Below, piece by piece: positions 12,844 to 24,204 of a stretch of 64,000 nucleotides of DNA. How positions within the stretch are numbered: position 1 is the stretch's first letter; every line of letters begins with the position of its first letter. Made by a program: the position numbers and the translations under genes. This DNA comes from Desarmillaria ectypa (lineage: Eukaryota > Basidiomycota > Agaricomycetes > Agaricales > Physalacriaceae): positions 62,001-126,000 of the forward strand of contig JAUDYN010000001.1 of NCBI GenBank assembly GCA_030407005.1, written 5' to 3'. The notes under the pieces are model-generated. The model was not told the origin of the DNA. It searched no databases and saw only the letters and a program-made list of their open reading frames with translations.

Positions 12844-14015
12844 ATGCCATCAGAAGTAAGATCCTCCCTTTTTCATCGAATGTCCTATCTCAGACTACGA
12901 GCAGAGAGTCACTCTTCCCTCTTTTGCCGAGCTTTGCCAGAGTCTAGTACGCACTTCAACTTGCTAACACACCGTCCCGTATTCTCACATATAAATCTGT
13001 AGAACAGGCCACATCCACCGCAGCCGCGTGGTACTCTCGTCCAGCCAAACGCGGGGCCTACCTCACCTCCACCAGTGGTACATTTCCTGAGTGTTGCTAT
13101 CGATCAAGTTCTAATGTTTCTTCAGATAAATGTCAATTCGTATGGACATAAAGTTATCCAAGGTCCCGTCAGCCACGACCAATGCTGGCTAGAGCAAATC
13201 CAGGGCATTGCATACAAAAATTGCGTCAGTCAAGTATTCCTTTGTAGTTGACTTTTCATCTCATGAAAAGCATCCAGCCACCGGGATATGACTACGCGAT
13301 GAGGAAACCCTTAGAAACATGGCCACCAGCGCACGAGCGACAATGGTGTCACTTGTTCACCTGTGATGAATCTGGGGAGTATTGTTCCCTTTTGCAACAA
13401 GGGACCATCGCTCCACAGACATACATCGATCCGTTGAAGACGCTCGGGAATTCATACCGCATTTATCTTCATCGTCCTAAGGGAGACAAACGCAATACCC
13501 TTCCTGTCCTCAAGACCATTCCATTCATTTCGGCAGATCCAAGCGACAGAGCGCTGGGTCTCCCTGGTGTTAGCATCTCTCGTCTAATTGCCAAAGAACC
13601 CGATATCCTTGTCAACGCTAACAGCTTCGGTCTAAATCCCCGAATGATATCTTCTATGAACAAGCTGAACATCGAAGTTAGGGTGAGAACTCTCTGACTT
13701 GGATTCGCAGCGACAAGCTTATCTTGCATTTAGGTTGTAGGATGCAAGATAGTGGACCACATCGAGATTCGGGTAGAATGCAACCATGCAGTCAAGACTC
13801 ATCTGGGAATAGCCTACATGCTTGTGCATAGCTTCCACCAAGTCATCCTTCGGGTATGAGGTACTCGATCACTTGATTTTCTATCCAACTCACTAATACG
13901 ACAGAGTACCCACCGAAAGCCTTTCGATGAAATGGGTCTGAGGTTGGTTGCCCTTTACACAGTGGATCCTTCAAGTGAATATTGGAATGCGGCATACGCA
14001 ATTGTAGATAATTAA
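12844..14015 (+). CDS. Uncharacterised seven-exon gene A (287 aa), paralogue of 34663-35846
   Basis: The exons are 12844-12855, 12905-12946, 13003-13077, 13126-13224, 13278-13682, 13734-13853 and 13905-14015. All introns are short and GT-AG, and every junction is in phase 0. The start is fixed by a four-codon first exon (MPSE) shared with gene B. No domain, signal peptide or membrane segment is recognised. The most conserved part, in exon 5, reads YLHRPKGDKRNTLP, then FISADPSDRALGLPGVSISRL and EPDILVNANSF. The C-terminus reads LRLVALYTVDP and then YWNAAYAIVDN. Exons 3 and 4 are Pro-rich and diverge most between the paralogues. The identical exon borders in two diverged copies argue that both are real protein-coding genes. 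Function is unknown. Confidence 0.8.
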
Positions 14016-14459
14016 CGCCCTAGATAATGTACATGAAATTGCTATGTTGTAATTCTACAGAGAACGTCAAACTGAAGCCATTGAAAATTGGGAGAGCAAT
14101 TCGTTAGGCACACGTGCCAACTTAATAGTTGGAGTTCATTCGAGAAGGAGAGTGTGTCTAATCTCGTTCACAGCAAGCCTGGTTGGTAAAAGAGGGCTTC
14201 GTCTTGTTCGCGCTGCGACATCTTCCGAGCGGTTGTCTCTAGTCGCAGGTGGAACTTCTGGCATCCACATCAATGCACATCCAGGGAGTGGAATCCCGCG
14301 CCCTCTAGCCGAAAGGGGTGATCCTGCGATGAAGGATTTAAGATATATCTGCTGGGTAGGCTTTGGACGCGTGGTAATCCTATAACAAGGACATACAGAA
14401 TTGTTTGCAATCCGGAATTTTTATGTCATCCGATTATCCGGAGAACTACGGATGTATCC
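14016..14459. other. 3' flank of gene A
   Basis: An ORF at 14152-14385 has no recognisable content. Nothing further was seen before the LTR at 14460. Confidence 0.45.
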
Positions 14460-14993
14460 TGTTATGGATATCGAGTATCCGCTGATTCGGTGCATGAGTC
14501 AACACATTCCTGTACTCGGCCTTCTCGGTCCTAGCAGTGGCTTGCACGTATCTTCTCTTACTTTCTCTATTCTTCTCGCTGATACTAGAATATAATAGAA
14601 CATTGTAGAATATTAATGACTCGAGCCCTTTAGTATAAAAATACCGTCTCTAACATTGTATTAGAAAATCTTTACCCAATCTACTACTTTCAACACACCT
14701 TCACTGCGTGAACCCTCAGCTATGCCTAGCGCTTGCTGAATAACCTGTTGTATATGCCAAGCGCTTTCCGACACCAATCCGAAGACTACACTTAGCGCTT
14801 GTCCTCACCTACGGCCCGTAATAGTTTCGCGGTTACTGATCCCTTTACCTCGCGAACCGAACCTCTCAGGTCACCTCATATGCATGAACTCTTGCTGAAA
14901 TCCATTTTATTCCTCACGACATGCATCTTTCCTAATATCCTACCTCACTTCGATCATCCCCTCTAATCTCGCGCTCTCATATCCGGATTCCGG
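14460..14993 (+). repeat. LTR family B, 3'-truncated copy
   Basis: It starts TGTTATGGAT and follows the solo LTR at 53073-53655 over nearly its full length. Shared blocks include GGTGCATGAGTCAAC, CTTCTCGGTCCTAGCAGTG, AATATAATAGAACATTGTAG and the TAGCGCTTGCTGAA region. Homology stops near 14993, before the CCTAACA terminus seen in the other copy. No target duplication can therefore be assigned. A TATA-like TAGTATAAAAATACC marks the strand. Confidence 0.75.
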
Positions 14994-15006
14994 GGCAAGA
15001 AGAATT

Positions 15007-15090
15007 CTGCGTGGTAGTGTGGTAGCGTGGAGCGTGGCTGCGTGGCTGCGCGGTTATCTGCGTGGTTGTCAGCGTGGTTGACAGCATGGT
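15007..15090. repeat. GCGTGG-rich block 1
   Basis: Imperfect repetition of GCGTGG with spacers such as CT, TA or TTGTCA occurs directly after the truncated LTR. Related blocks lie at 16178-16245 and 16672-16715. The three blocks bracket the relic ORF at 15518-15915. Their origin is unknown. Confidence 0.6.
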
Positions 15091-15517
15091 TGACAAATCA
15101 CAGAGGCAATAAAAGTTCCATTAAATACGACTCAATGCGCTCTGCTCCATTCTACCGTTGTGTTCACTGCGTCATTTTCTGTTGGTACTATCATAGGCTC
15201 TGAATAAATATCCTTGTGAATTTGTTCAGGAATATCCTTTGCTACCTGTGTGAGACCTCAGACCTCGGATCTCTTCTTCTGGTATAGCTCATGCAAATTT
15301 TCACCTGCAAGGATAAATTTAAGCAATATCTATGTCACAGGTTGGAGGAAAACCTGCATGAGCATCGAAACGAAGACCCATCAATTCCTGGAGGAATTCT
15401 CCTGTTCGATTTTCTCTGAACACATGTTCCAGTGTTCAATGCAAGTGGTAAGTATTTGTTGTAACTCATTGCTTCACCATACATGGCATGATTGACAGGA
15501 GTGTATGCATTTTCTAG

Positions 15518-15915
15518 GAAATGTTCAATGTTACGTACCAAAACCAGTGAAACAAGTCGACACTCCATTGCAGAATTCCAAAGAAACCAAAATTCTCTAA
15601 CACGAAGTCAAAGCTTCGTCAACCCCATCGGAAATGAAGGCTGCTCCCATGCAGCCTGGACCAGACGGTTCTGCAAAAACAAAGGACAATGGAGAATGTT
15701 CATATCTTCAGTCCCACACTAAGGATGTATCCACTACTATCGATAATTCCAAGCTAATACATGATAGTAAAAATATGGCACTGGATCTGATGAAGAGTGA
15801 AAACCTGCATGAGACGTGGGATGGATGGCCAGATGGCGATTTTGGACTTGATATTGACCATGCCATGTTTGGGGCTATGCAACCAATCCTTAAGAAACGG
15901 CGGCGGCGAACCTAA
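15518..15915 (+). pseudogene. 3' end of an unrecognised gene, one internal stop
   Basis: After a possible acceptor (TTTTCTAG at 15510-15518) the frame reads NVQCYVPKPVKQVDTPLQNS, meets a TAA near 15598, and continues in the same frame from HEVKASSTPSE through the 93-codon ORF at 15634-15915. The protein is acidic and polar, with LHETWDGWPDGDFGLDIDHA, and ends with a basic run LKKRRRRT that could be a nuclear localisation signal. The family is not recognised. It may be the last exon of a decayed gene carried between GCGTGG blocks. A functional start at 15634 is possible but less likely. Confidence 0.4.
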
Positions 15916-16177
15916 TAACTTGGTTTTACCATTATATTAGAACTTGATTCCAATTTATCAGACTCTTCTTTAGATATATCATTTAATTTCAAGTATCTTC
16001 AGTCGAAATATTGCTGCTTTAGACCTATACATTCCAAGTTCTTCGAAGTCTAGAGTCGATATTATGGAACTATTTCTTGATTACAAAGTTTTTAAAGTAT
16101 AATCAATGTAGGAGATAATATTATAACTATCAGAGGAGTATAATAACGAGTACTCTCACAAAACAATGATACGCACG

Positions 16178-16245
16178 CCCGCGTGGTGCCTGCGTGGCGT
16201 GCGTGGCGGCATGGTTGGTCAGCGTGGTCACTTGCGTGGTTTATA
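16178..16245. repeat. GCGTGG-rich block 2
   Basis: The stretch alternates GCGTGG with short spacers (GCCTGCGTGGCGTGCGTGG), like the blocks at 15007 and 16672. Confidence 0.55.
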
Positions 16246-16671
16246 TCCAGAAGAAAGTGTATTGTTCATACGTTTAGACTGAATAGTTCCTTCGGCTTTC
16301 AGGTGCTTCGTGCATATTTTATGGAGGGATTATGTCTATAGCGGTGTACTAGTGTTAGTTAAAGAACTTTGAGCGATAAAAATGGAAAGTCAGTCATCTT
16401 TGACAATATTACCTTCTCCTAATTATAGACATGTAAATGTACGATACAAACATAACTTGGAAACATAAATCCAAAGCTTGAAAATTTTTAATTGACTGTC
16501 ACGAAGTACCCTAACATTTAACATCATTTTTGATAAATATCGGAACTGACCCTAATTGCGACCTGCATTGTGGAGGACATGTTAATGATGAGCAGGATAT
16601 ACTCTATTATCATTAAGAAACATGTAAAGTAAAGTCAACTAATAAGTCACTTCAACTAAAGGTTGAACTTG
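16246..16671. other. AT-rich spacer between GCGTGG blocks
   Basis: No ORF or motif was recognised. Confidence 0.4.
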
Positions 16672-16715
16672 GGTGGCTGGGTGGTCGCGTGGCACGCAAG
16701 CGTGGTACCACGCAA
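16672..16715. repeat. GCGTGG-rich block 3
   Basis: A shorter, degenerate run (GGGTGGCTGGGTGGTCGCGTGG) directly precedes the family C repeat. Confidence 0.5.
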
Positions 16716-16744
16716 AATTTCTAGTGCCCCTGGTGACCGTGGCA

Positions 16745-17225
16745 ATGACGGTAGGACTGAGAGCGTGGAGCAATGGTGAGAGCGTGTACTACTGGCAGTC
16801 ATGCTGAGGGCACAAAGGGCCTATAATTTCCAACATCAAACCTGATGGACTGCCCGTTAGCGTATCTATGAATATGTTTTTGGGGTGTTCATCGTGAACA
16901 GTGTCACAATGATGGGTCTTGTCAGCCAGAGACCCAATGGACTCAAACAAGCTGTCAAATGCTGTATAATTTTGGGTGGGACATTGCGTGAAGTCTGCTG
17001 TAGCACTGCTGGCTGCCACTGACGCTCTGCGCTGTTGCACCTCTTCCATGAGAGAAGTCATCTAGACCTCGAGCCTTGGGGAGTTGCTGTGGCGAAGTTG
17101 GCGCCAAGTCTCCAGTTGTCGGCGTGTGTGGTGCCCGATGGCATCTTCTTGTGGGTTCTTGTATGGGAGTTCTTGTGGCTGTACTTACGAGGAAGTAACT
17201 TTAGTTTATTTCCTCCAGTGTAATA
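16745..17225 (-). repeat. Family C repeat, copy 1
   Basis: It shares long stretches with 48760-49470 in the same orientation, for example GAGCGTGGAGCAATG at the left edge, GAATATGTT, ATGGTGGGT-like words, and GTCTCCAGTTGT near the right. On the minus strand an ORF (16789-17061) starts MTSLMEEVQQRRAS, related to the SLLxRKR modules in copy 2. It is probably the remains of a repeated coding module; no known family was identified. Strand follows that reading frame. Confidence 0.6.
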
Positions 17226-17540
17226 TTTTGGCCTCTGCTATGAAGATGACGTAGCGTCAAGTGGTGACGATGCGAGCCGCTCTTTGCGTCACTTTATCTC
17301 TCAACAATCTTGTACTTGAATTGGTCGGACTGCACAAGCTTCTCTGCGTATGGTATGTCAAGCAATCCTTCGTGTATGAGGATAGGAATTTACGCCCATC
17401 GTCTTCTTAGTAAACTTGAAGTTCGTCTTCTTCTCATGAATACGGCTCTAGCACCTGTTTTCATCAAACTAGTCGCTGTGATACGCGACTTCATTCGTTA
17501 TTCTTGGGGTGCAGGATAAGGAAGGTAGGTATTCGTATCG

Positions 17541-18889
17541 ATGCATGACCGGTACCCTATGTTTCGGAACAGTCACCTCAAGATGCCATGGTTGGCGATA
17601 ATGAACTACACAAGTACAGCTCCTCCCGGACGAGACAATCTCTCTTCTCTGAAGATCTATTTGCTATCTCTCGCACGTACTTCTCGCAGATTGAACACGG
17701 TAGCAATGCGTCACTATTTCGGCCTACGCCATGAATTCCAGAGGGACTACAACGTATTCGGGGGACCTTTCACTAGCGCTCCTCGTCCCTTCTTCAGTCT
17801 ACGCTACCTTTGGATTTCCTTAGTAAAACAATACATTCCATCGATGACGTTGATGTTTACCTTAGACTTTACGGGGAATTTTGAGGAAGTCTTACGGTAT
17901 CATAATAGTATCCCCTAAAACAGCATCCCAGTCTGCATATCGACATCTCGTCTCAGTGTAATACATGCGATGGCGCGGGTTACAAAGAATATGCAGAGGT
18001 TTCGCATGTTTTGTGAAGAGCTTATCAATTTACGGTGTATATCATTCAAGTGCATGACTAGTAGCCGAAATTGTAGGAGCGAGGAGGAAACTATGTTCAA
18101 TCTTCCACCATTTACCACTCTCACTTCCATGTGCATCCTTTATGGACCGGCATGCCTCCTTGACTGGCTCATCTGCTCAGCACACGCATCACCCTTCGAA
18201 TCTTTAACATTAGAACTTATCTGTGATTCCGGGAAAGAATTGAACTACATCCTTTACTTACACCTCCTGTACCTTAAACAGATAACATTCAACTCATGCT
18301 CATTTACAGCAGAGAATCTATCTTTATTACTCTCCCGCCATACATCCATAACCGATTTGACATCCTTCGGCGGCAATATCGTCCCACCACGTTCATATCT
18401 ACACACCGGGCGTATACGACTTCCACATCTACATACTATCGTCGTGTGGATCAGCAATCTGAAGAATATATTACTATCTACGAGACCAATTTGAAATCAG
18501 CCGTCATACTTGGGTACGAATGCCGCAGATGCAACGGCCCTAAATCGATTTGCGAAAAGAAGGTGAAACCGGACATCCGGCGCGTCCTACATTGGGTATC
18601 GAGATTACCGGCCATTTCCTGCATGGAGCTCCCATTTGAATATGAATGGGAGACGATTGCAAGACTTGCTTTACCAGGTGTTACTAAACTGGTGGCCAAG
18701 CGATGTTCTGTGGGTTCGAACTTGGAGAAGATTGCTCAGGTTTCAGTGCTCTTTCCAAATATGAATGAGCTCGAGGTAGTCGAGATAGAGACAGGGAATA
18801 ATGGAAAGCTTATGGAAGAGATAAACGAGCACTGGCAGGGGCTGCGATGTGTGATGTTTTCTTGTCGCCTTAGTTATGCCATAGAATGA
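17541..18889 (+). pseudogene. Broken F-box gene in the left arm
   Basis: The segment LARTSRRLNTVAMRHYFGL, followed by FFSLRYLWISLVKQYIPSMTL, matches the F-box relic at 46635-47192, which still has the F-box start LPSELLHAVFDHV. Here the upstream F-box residues are out of frame. A stop follows at about 17916. The leucine-rich part continues in another frame (17970-18494) and shifts again to the frame ending at 18889 (ELEVVEIETGNNGKLMEEI). At least two frameshifts and one stop are needed. It points towards EH2, exactly as the right-arm relic points towards EH3, so it belongs to the inverted duplication. Confidence 0.7.
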
Positions 18890-19408
18890 AACAGGACAAT
18901 TCTGGTGACTTTTCAGGGGATTTATTTGAAAATATCAATTATTAGTGCTAAACGCTTGAAACTAAAATAAAATGGTAGACTTGAGGTGGACATCGCCATG
19001 ACAATGGAAGTCAAAACGCAGCGGAAACTGTCGCAACGCGTCGCGCACATGTGACCTACTAGGCCGCAAATTTATTTAGTTGGAGATTCACCAGGTTCTC
19101 ACATCGAACAAGGCAGGAATGGTGACGCTGAGATAGTCAATAATTTAGAAATTGAACCAAAGTTTCTTTTGTCTGCCCACGACTTCCCACTCACGGCGAG
19201 CTAGACTCAGAGTGCAAGCAATTGAAAGACATTCTTGACACTGATTCTTTACGACCGACAAAAATGCTGTGATATTGACATGTCACACTGTTTCAGTCCA
19301 ATATTTCAATACGTACATGTACAGATTACAGTTTCGTCCTAACAGCCTGATTTTAACGACTTGGAATGCTCATCAGCCGGGTATCAAACATGTCCCTCCC
19401 CGCACCTG

Positions 19409-20994
19409 TCACCTATAACCAGTCTTCCCGGGAACGACCCCAAATGCAGGTCCTCCCTTTCCAAACATCTTCCTCACATCATCGACCAACTCCTGAGGCT
19501 TTTCATGGGCCGCAAAATGTCCACCGCCGGCATGCTCGGATTCAAAAACGATGTTACCGGCAGTATGATTCCAGCTGTGATGACGGCTCAGTCCCAGTTT
19601 GATAGCAAGGCATCCGGGACACTTACATGCGAGGGGCAGGGACAAGTTCCTTCGGAAAGTACGATAAGCCATGGGGAATAGCAGGATTTTCTCCTATTGT
19701 AGCCATGTCGGATGAATTGGAAAACTCGTAATATATACGGATGGATGCCGTAGGACCTGATCTCGAGAATAGATAGATGGAGATCCATGTAAGGACTGGA
19801 AACAACACATTGTTAGACAACGAAAACGGAGACGAAGCTTCGGGCCACCCGCCTTCATCATCATCCCAAGGGTACGCATCCGTCCAGTTCACCAGCTTCT
19901 CATAAATCCACGCAAGGAGACCTACTGGAGAATCGGCGAGCGAATATCCCAGTGTTTGGGGCTGAGTAGACTGTTCCGCCGAGTAGCCGCTTCCTTTGGA
20001 GTTGAACCACTGAGAGCGTGCCAAATCGGCCTTCTCACCAGCTGTGTACGGCGTCAAGAGGTGACGGAGGTACAGTATGGGTTCATACAGAGTCGGAGGG
20101 CGACCTCTATAGATAGTCAGGATCGTTGAATGATGACATGGAGAAATATACTTGCAATGGCATATTCGTATGCCAGACTTTTCTATGCTTACCACCATAG
20201 ACAATGGCTATTTTTCGAGTGACCTTCACAAATTCGCTCATGAGTAGCAATGCTTCAGCAAGAGATGGCACTCACGAAGCCTCCCCAGTCACCACCTTGA
20301 GTGACTGGAAGCGGAAATTCAGTAGCTGCTTTCGGGGAAGTCGTTGTAACGGACCATACTCATTATAACCTAGAGCTAGCATGAGCTTATGGGCGACCTA
20401 CAACGTGTGTTAGCATCAATAGTGCCCCTGGTCTACTTGTGAAGGGAAATACCTCGGCATATTGTGCCGACCTGAAGTTCTGCTTCTTGCTCGCCTGTGA
20501 GAACCCGTATCCCGGCAAGCTCAGGGCGACGACATGGAAGCTCGGATGTTCTGCCGACGACGCTGTCAAAAGTGGGAGAATCTTTCGTACTTCTATGAAG
20601 CTTTCCGGCCCTGCAACGAGATACAATTTATCGGACGCGGCAATCAGGTAACATGAAGACAACACGTACAGCCGTGAACGAATAGCAACGGAACAGCGCC
20701 TTCGACGTCGCTCTTCTTATGCACGTAATGAATGTTCAGCACCTCAAAACCCTCGACCTCGATGTCACGAGTGAACTGGGGGAGCTCCGCATTGAGAGCA
20801 GCTTCTTGGGCCCGCCAATCGAAACCTTCTTTCCACCTAGTGACCAGACGCTGGATATCCTTCAGCGGTGCGCCATATTTCATTCCGGAGTCTTCAAGCT
20901 CATCTGGGAATGTAGCCAAAGCAAGCTTTTGTTGGAGGAGCTTGAGTTTCTCGTCCGGGATGGATATTTTGAAGGGGGTTTCTGGCGATGGCAT
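19409..20994 (-). CDS. Epoxide hydrolase (EH2), left-arm copy
   Basis: Its exons have the same lengths as EH1 and EH3: 20670-20994, 20453-20610, 20355-20397, 20276-20304, 20156-20223, 19853-20106, 19627-19795 and 19409-19574, giving 403 residues. It carries HGWP at 107-110, the nucleophile motif QGGDWGG and [10 protein letters not shown]. The first 108 residues differ from EH3 at four positions. Two introns need GC donors: the one after exon 5 (GCAAGT, shared with EH1 and EH3) and the one after exon 6 (GCGGGT, where EH3 has GTGGGT). The second is a weak site and may lower correct splicing, so coding exons look intact but function is less sure than for EH3. Confidence 0.8.
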
Positions 20995-21285
20995 GGTGAG
21001 TAGGGTGCTGTGAGAAAGAAATCAGTGGGTATATCAGCTTTACTTATATATGATATCCCATGTTATGGACGCTTACCTCCACGGCCCGTGGGGTTAGGAA
21101 AATAGAAGTTGTTACCATCAATGTTTATTGTACAGTCATAGGCATTACGCAAGACAGACGTTGGTGCAGACCATATGGACAAAGTCAGGATACCGTTCTT
21201 ATTCTCACATATCGGCCCGAACCTGACAAACATCATATGCAATTGCATTCGTCACTGAATACAACGTTAGTAATACACTGTCGAT

Positions 21286-22457
21286 TCATCGAACCAAGGC
21301 CAATATCCGCGAATAGTCCTCCCGAACACTTTGGAATGTTTCCTCCAGCTTCTCCAGCCGCTCTTCCTTCTCTAGCTGCGCAAGAGTTTCCTGTTGATAG
21401 TTTAGGTTTGATGGATAGTTTCACGGAAAGATGAATACTAACAAAGTTAAATCGGTAGAGGCGCTCTTTGACTTGCAGTCGATATGCTCGAAGGTCACCC
21501 GGGTCCAATCGCGACAGGATGAGCATCTCAACGAGGCGATGGAATTGGCGCTGGAGGCTCTGCAGTCAGCTTGAATGACACCGGATGGGGGAGTTACTTA
21601 CACTGGCAATCTTCAGGTTCTTCCTCCACTTCTCTGCCCAGTGCCTGTCGACCGGAGGTCCAAGTTTCCCTTTATCGGAATGTCCGCCTCGACCACTTCG
21701 ACTACCTTTACCCACCCCGCCAACACGCCCTCCACCGTGTGACAAGCCGTGACTTCCAAATCCTTCTTGCATGAACTGATCATTACCAAAGAGCATCTGC
21801 AAGTCGTTCTTGTCACGAAGGTCTTCAAACGCTTCAGCAGGATCTTCTACTGTCAGTTCCGCTATATGGTCTTGAGAGAGGATGTATTCATAAATGGAGG
21901 AATATAGTGCAGCTGTAAAGCCTTCAGTGAGCCAAGACCATGTTCAGCAAAACAACCACCCTTACATCCATGGCTTTGTCGTTGATATGGAGTGAGAATG
22001 ACGAATTGGCTGGGAGATTTCTTGGATGAATGCAAAGATAATCATGCTCAGCCACGTACCTTAGCCGTAACCTGACTTTCTCTGGGAAATGGTAAAAGTT
22101 GTACAAGGACGAGTAGCCGACGAAATGATATGTGAAATTGCCATCCCGTCGTCTGCGCTTCTCGTATCTAGAAAGCAAGTCATGAGCCTAATGGGTGCCG
22201 GAAACAGAACACGACGTACAGAACGACAAATTCCCATTGATCCTCCTCTTCGTTGATATAAGAGCCGCCTTCGATATATAGCAGGATGAAAAGTTGCATT
22301 CTTTGATGATATTCTCTGAACCCGGGAGTGTCCCATGTCGTCTGTAAGGCAGTATTTAGTTATGCGGGCTGAATGACGTGGTATAACAACTTACATGATA
22401 AACCTCAAAATCGACGGACTCTGTACTCTCAGTGGCCTTGCCCTTGCCTCTGTGTCG
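21286..22457 (-). pseudogene. 5'-truncated HAT1 copy (end of exon 5 to exon 11)
   Basis: This is the left-arm counterpart of 43105-44270. It starts inside exon 5 at the run GKGKATESTESVDFEVYH and keeps exons 6-11, including the acetyltransferase core QFVILTPYQRQSHG and the Gly-rich insert. Exons 1-4 and most of exon 5, which encode the HAT1 N-terminal domain, are missing. Upstream sequence (22458-22800) is unrelated. The intron after exon 5 has a GT donor (GTAAGT) where the complete gene has GC. The remaining exons read open, so decay is recent, but without the N-terminal domain it is unlikely to be functional. Confidence 0.85.
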
Positions 22458-23142
22458 TCCGCTTACCGAAATGGAATACATTTGTTCTTGTCCCTCTCCG
22501 GTCCTGAATGCCCGAAAATAAGAAATGGACTTCCCGTATAATTAGAGCGCATGTAGCACCTTAGGAACGTAGAAGAGACGGAAGATAACGCCAGAGACTA
22601 GTTGAAGCCGAGTTTTCGCGACGCAGCGCAGTGATGGTGATGGTGATGGTTTTGTTACCGGCACAAAGTCCCAATAAGGAACGGCCGGGCCCACAGCCCT
22701 GACATGATGTAACGAGCCGGCTACAGGCCCGGTCCCTTCCTCCATTTCATACTCTGTTGTTGCTCCACTCGCTCCACCGTTCGCGACTCGTTCGATATTG
22801 TCTATTTGATATTAGTTAGTAGTATAAAAGAGCTACGTACCACTGTAGTAGCTCGGGTTTTTCGCAATTAACCAGCCTTTACACCTGTCACTATTTGTGT
22901 CAAGCTCCTTGTGAGAGCCTGTGACTTCCGTCACCCTCTCATATTTTTGACAGCTCCATTGGCTGTTTCTCTGCTTATTTCTATATCTATCTCTCCACTA
23001 TATCTGTGCTTTTTCCTCTAAACAATTCTCTCTTTCTCTCTCTCTTTCTGTTGTATCTCTGGAAAATCTACAGCTTGATCACCTGAGGCCACTCCAATTT
23101 TGACACCTCAACTCTCTGTCAACCCTCTGTCTATTTACTGGG
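22458..23142. other. Junction sequence and CT-rich leader
   Basis: It contains a short microsatellite (three GTGATG units near 22632-22650) and a CT-rich tract (about 23020-23050) just before the retroelement ORF. The change to very low CpG starts near 22935, which suggests the retroelement boundary is close to that point. No LTR was recognised on this side. Confidence 0.45.
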
Positions 23143-24204
23143 ATGTCTTGTTATGCTTTGCACAGCCACTGCAACACTATTGCAACAGGGCAGGTCTCAC
23201 CAAGAGCAGAGAGTCCCTTGTTTAAGTTGTCTGGTGAGCCATCATCAGCTGTTCATCATGCTAAAATTTGGGCAGAACCCAGCACTATGAGTGCTCAAGA
23301 CTCTGCTCCTGGTCCAGATGCAAGCCATGTTCCAGCATCTGGAAAAGCCACACTGAGAAACCCTCCTTCCACATATATACATGTGGAGGAGGAGAAGTCA
23401 TCTTCTTCTGACTTGGAGGATGATGATGATGTCAGTCCCCAAGGGAATCTGACTGCTGTGAATATTTTGAAGAAGAATTTATCTTGTAGTAATGTAGAAG
23501 ATGAAAATGAATCTGATATATTTAGCACTAGTATGGAATCCAAGAAAGCATCAAGTAAGATGGATACTGAGGAACCTCCCTCTGCCCAACCAGCAAGGCC
23601 AGTAAGGCTTTGCTGTACTCAGAGCTTAGATGACCTGAGTAGGCATGCAGTTCACATCAAGGAACAACATGAAACAAGAAAGCTTACCAAGGAGCAAGCT
23701 TTCATAGTTAGAGCTGCAGAATACAATTTGACAGCTAAACAACATAAAATCCTGGCAAAACATCAGGATAGGATTGCTCAAGAACAGATTCAAAACCAAC
23801 CTGAGACTCATAATGCAACACCAGGCCCCAGTTTCTATGTTACAAAGAGAAATTTCATTGACTGCAATCAGGAGGTTGATGACTTGGAATTGGATACTGA
23901 GGCTCAATGTGAGGCACTCAAGAACTGGAACCAAGTTTGTGATGAGGTACAGGAATCACTTGATAGTGACTTGGATGAACCTGAAATGGAGACACATCAT
24001 GATGATGAATTCATAGCTATCAGAAAATCTATGAAGTGGATCAAGGATTCTGGCAAGTTCAAGGCTTTACAAAATGAGAAACTAATCAGTAGAACTGGCC
24101 AGTATGATGTTCTTGACATTGAAAAAACTTTAGATGAAGACTTTGACAATCCTAAACCTGAAAAACATCAGAAAAGATCTAAGAAATCAAAGAAAATGTT
24201 ATGA
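23143..24204 (+). CDS. Intact 353-residue retroelement-associated ORF without CpG
   Basis: The ORF is uninterrupted and its stop codon overlaps the start of the LTR at 24197. The product is hydrophilic: a Ser/Pro-rich N-terminus with an acidic patch (SSSSDLEDDDD), a predicted helical middle (KLTKEQAFIVRAAEYNLTAK), an acidic segment, and a strongly basic C-terminus (KHQKRSKKSKK). No CCHC knuckle, protease or polymerase motif is present. Position and composition fit a gag-like or accessory protein of an LTR element; the family is not recognised. A purine-rich tract precedes the LTR. I see no CpG dinucleotide anywhere in the ORF, yet it is open, unlike the decayed pol genes nearby. Confidence 0.6.
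   Translation: MSCYALHSHCNTIATGQVSPRAESPLFKLSGEPSSAVHHAKIWAEPSTMSAQDSAPGPDASHVPASGKATLRNPPSTYIHVEEEKSSSSDLEDDDDVSPQGNLTAVNILKKNLSCSNVEDENESDIFSTSMESKKASSKMDTEEPPSAQPARPVRLCCTQSLDDLSRHAVHIKEQHETRKLTKEQAFIVRAAEYNLTAKQHKILAKHQDRIAQEQIQNQPETHNATPGPSFYVTKRNFIDCNQEVDDLELDTEAQCEALKNWNQVCDEVQESLDSDLDEPEMETHHDDEFIAIRKSMKWIKDSGKFKALQNEKLISRTGQYDVLDIEKTLDEDFDNPKPEKHQKRSKKSKKML

Larger units (their letters stand above)
19005..22457 (-). repeat. Left arm of a 3.5-kb inverted duplication
   Basis: Read on the minus strand, this arm matches 43105-46560 almost base for base. It covers the end of HAT1 exon 5 through its last exon, the intergenic gap, all of the EH gene, and about 400 bp of 3' flank. The HAT1 edge of homology is at CGACACA (left 22457). 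The other edge is near 19005, after GCGGAAACTG. The F-box relics beyond both outer edges show the duplicated unit was originally longer. The spacer is about 20.6 kb. Confidence 0.9.

Noticed and set aside
22542..22745. Minus-strand ORF just upstream of the truncated HAT1, as a possible new first exon of a fusion gene
   Set aside because: It is out of connection with exon 5, ends in a stop before the homology edge and shows no donor in phase.
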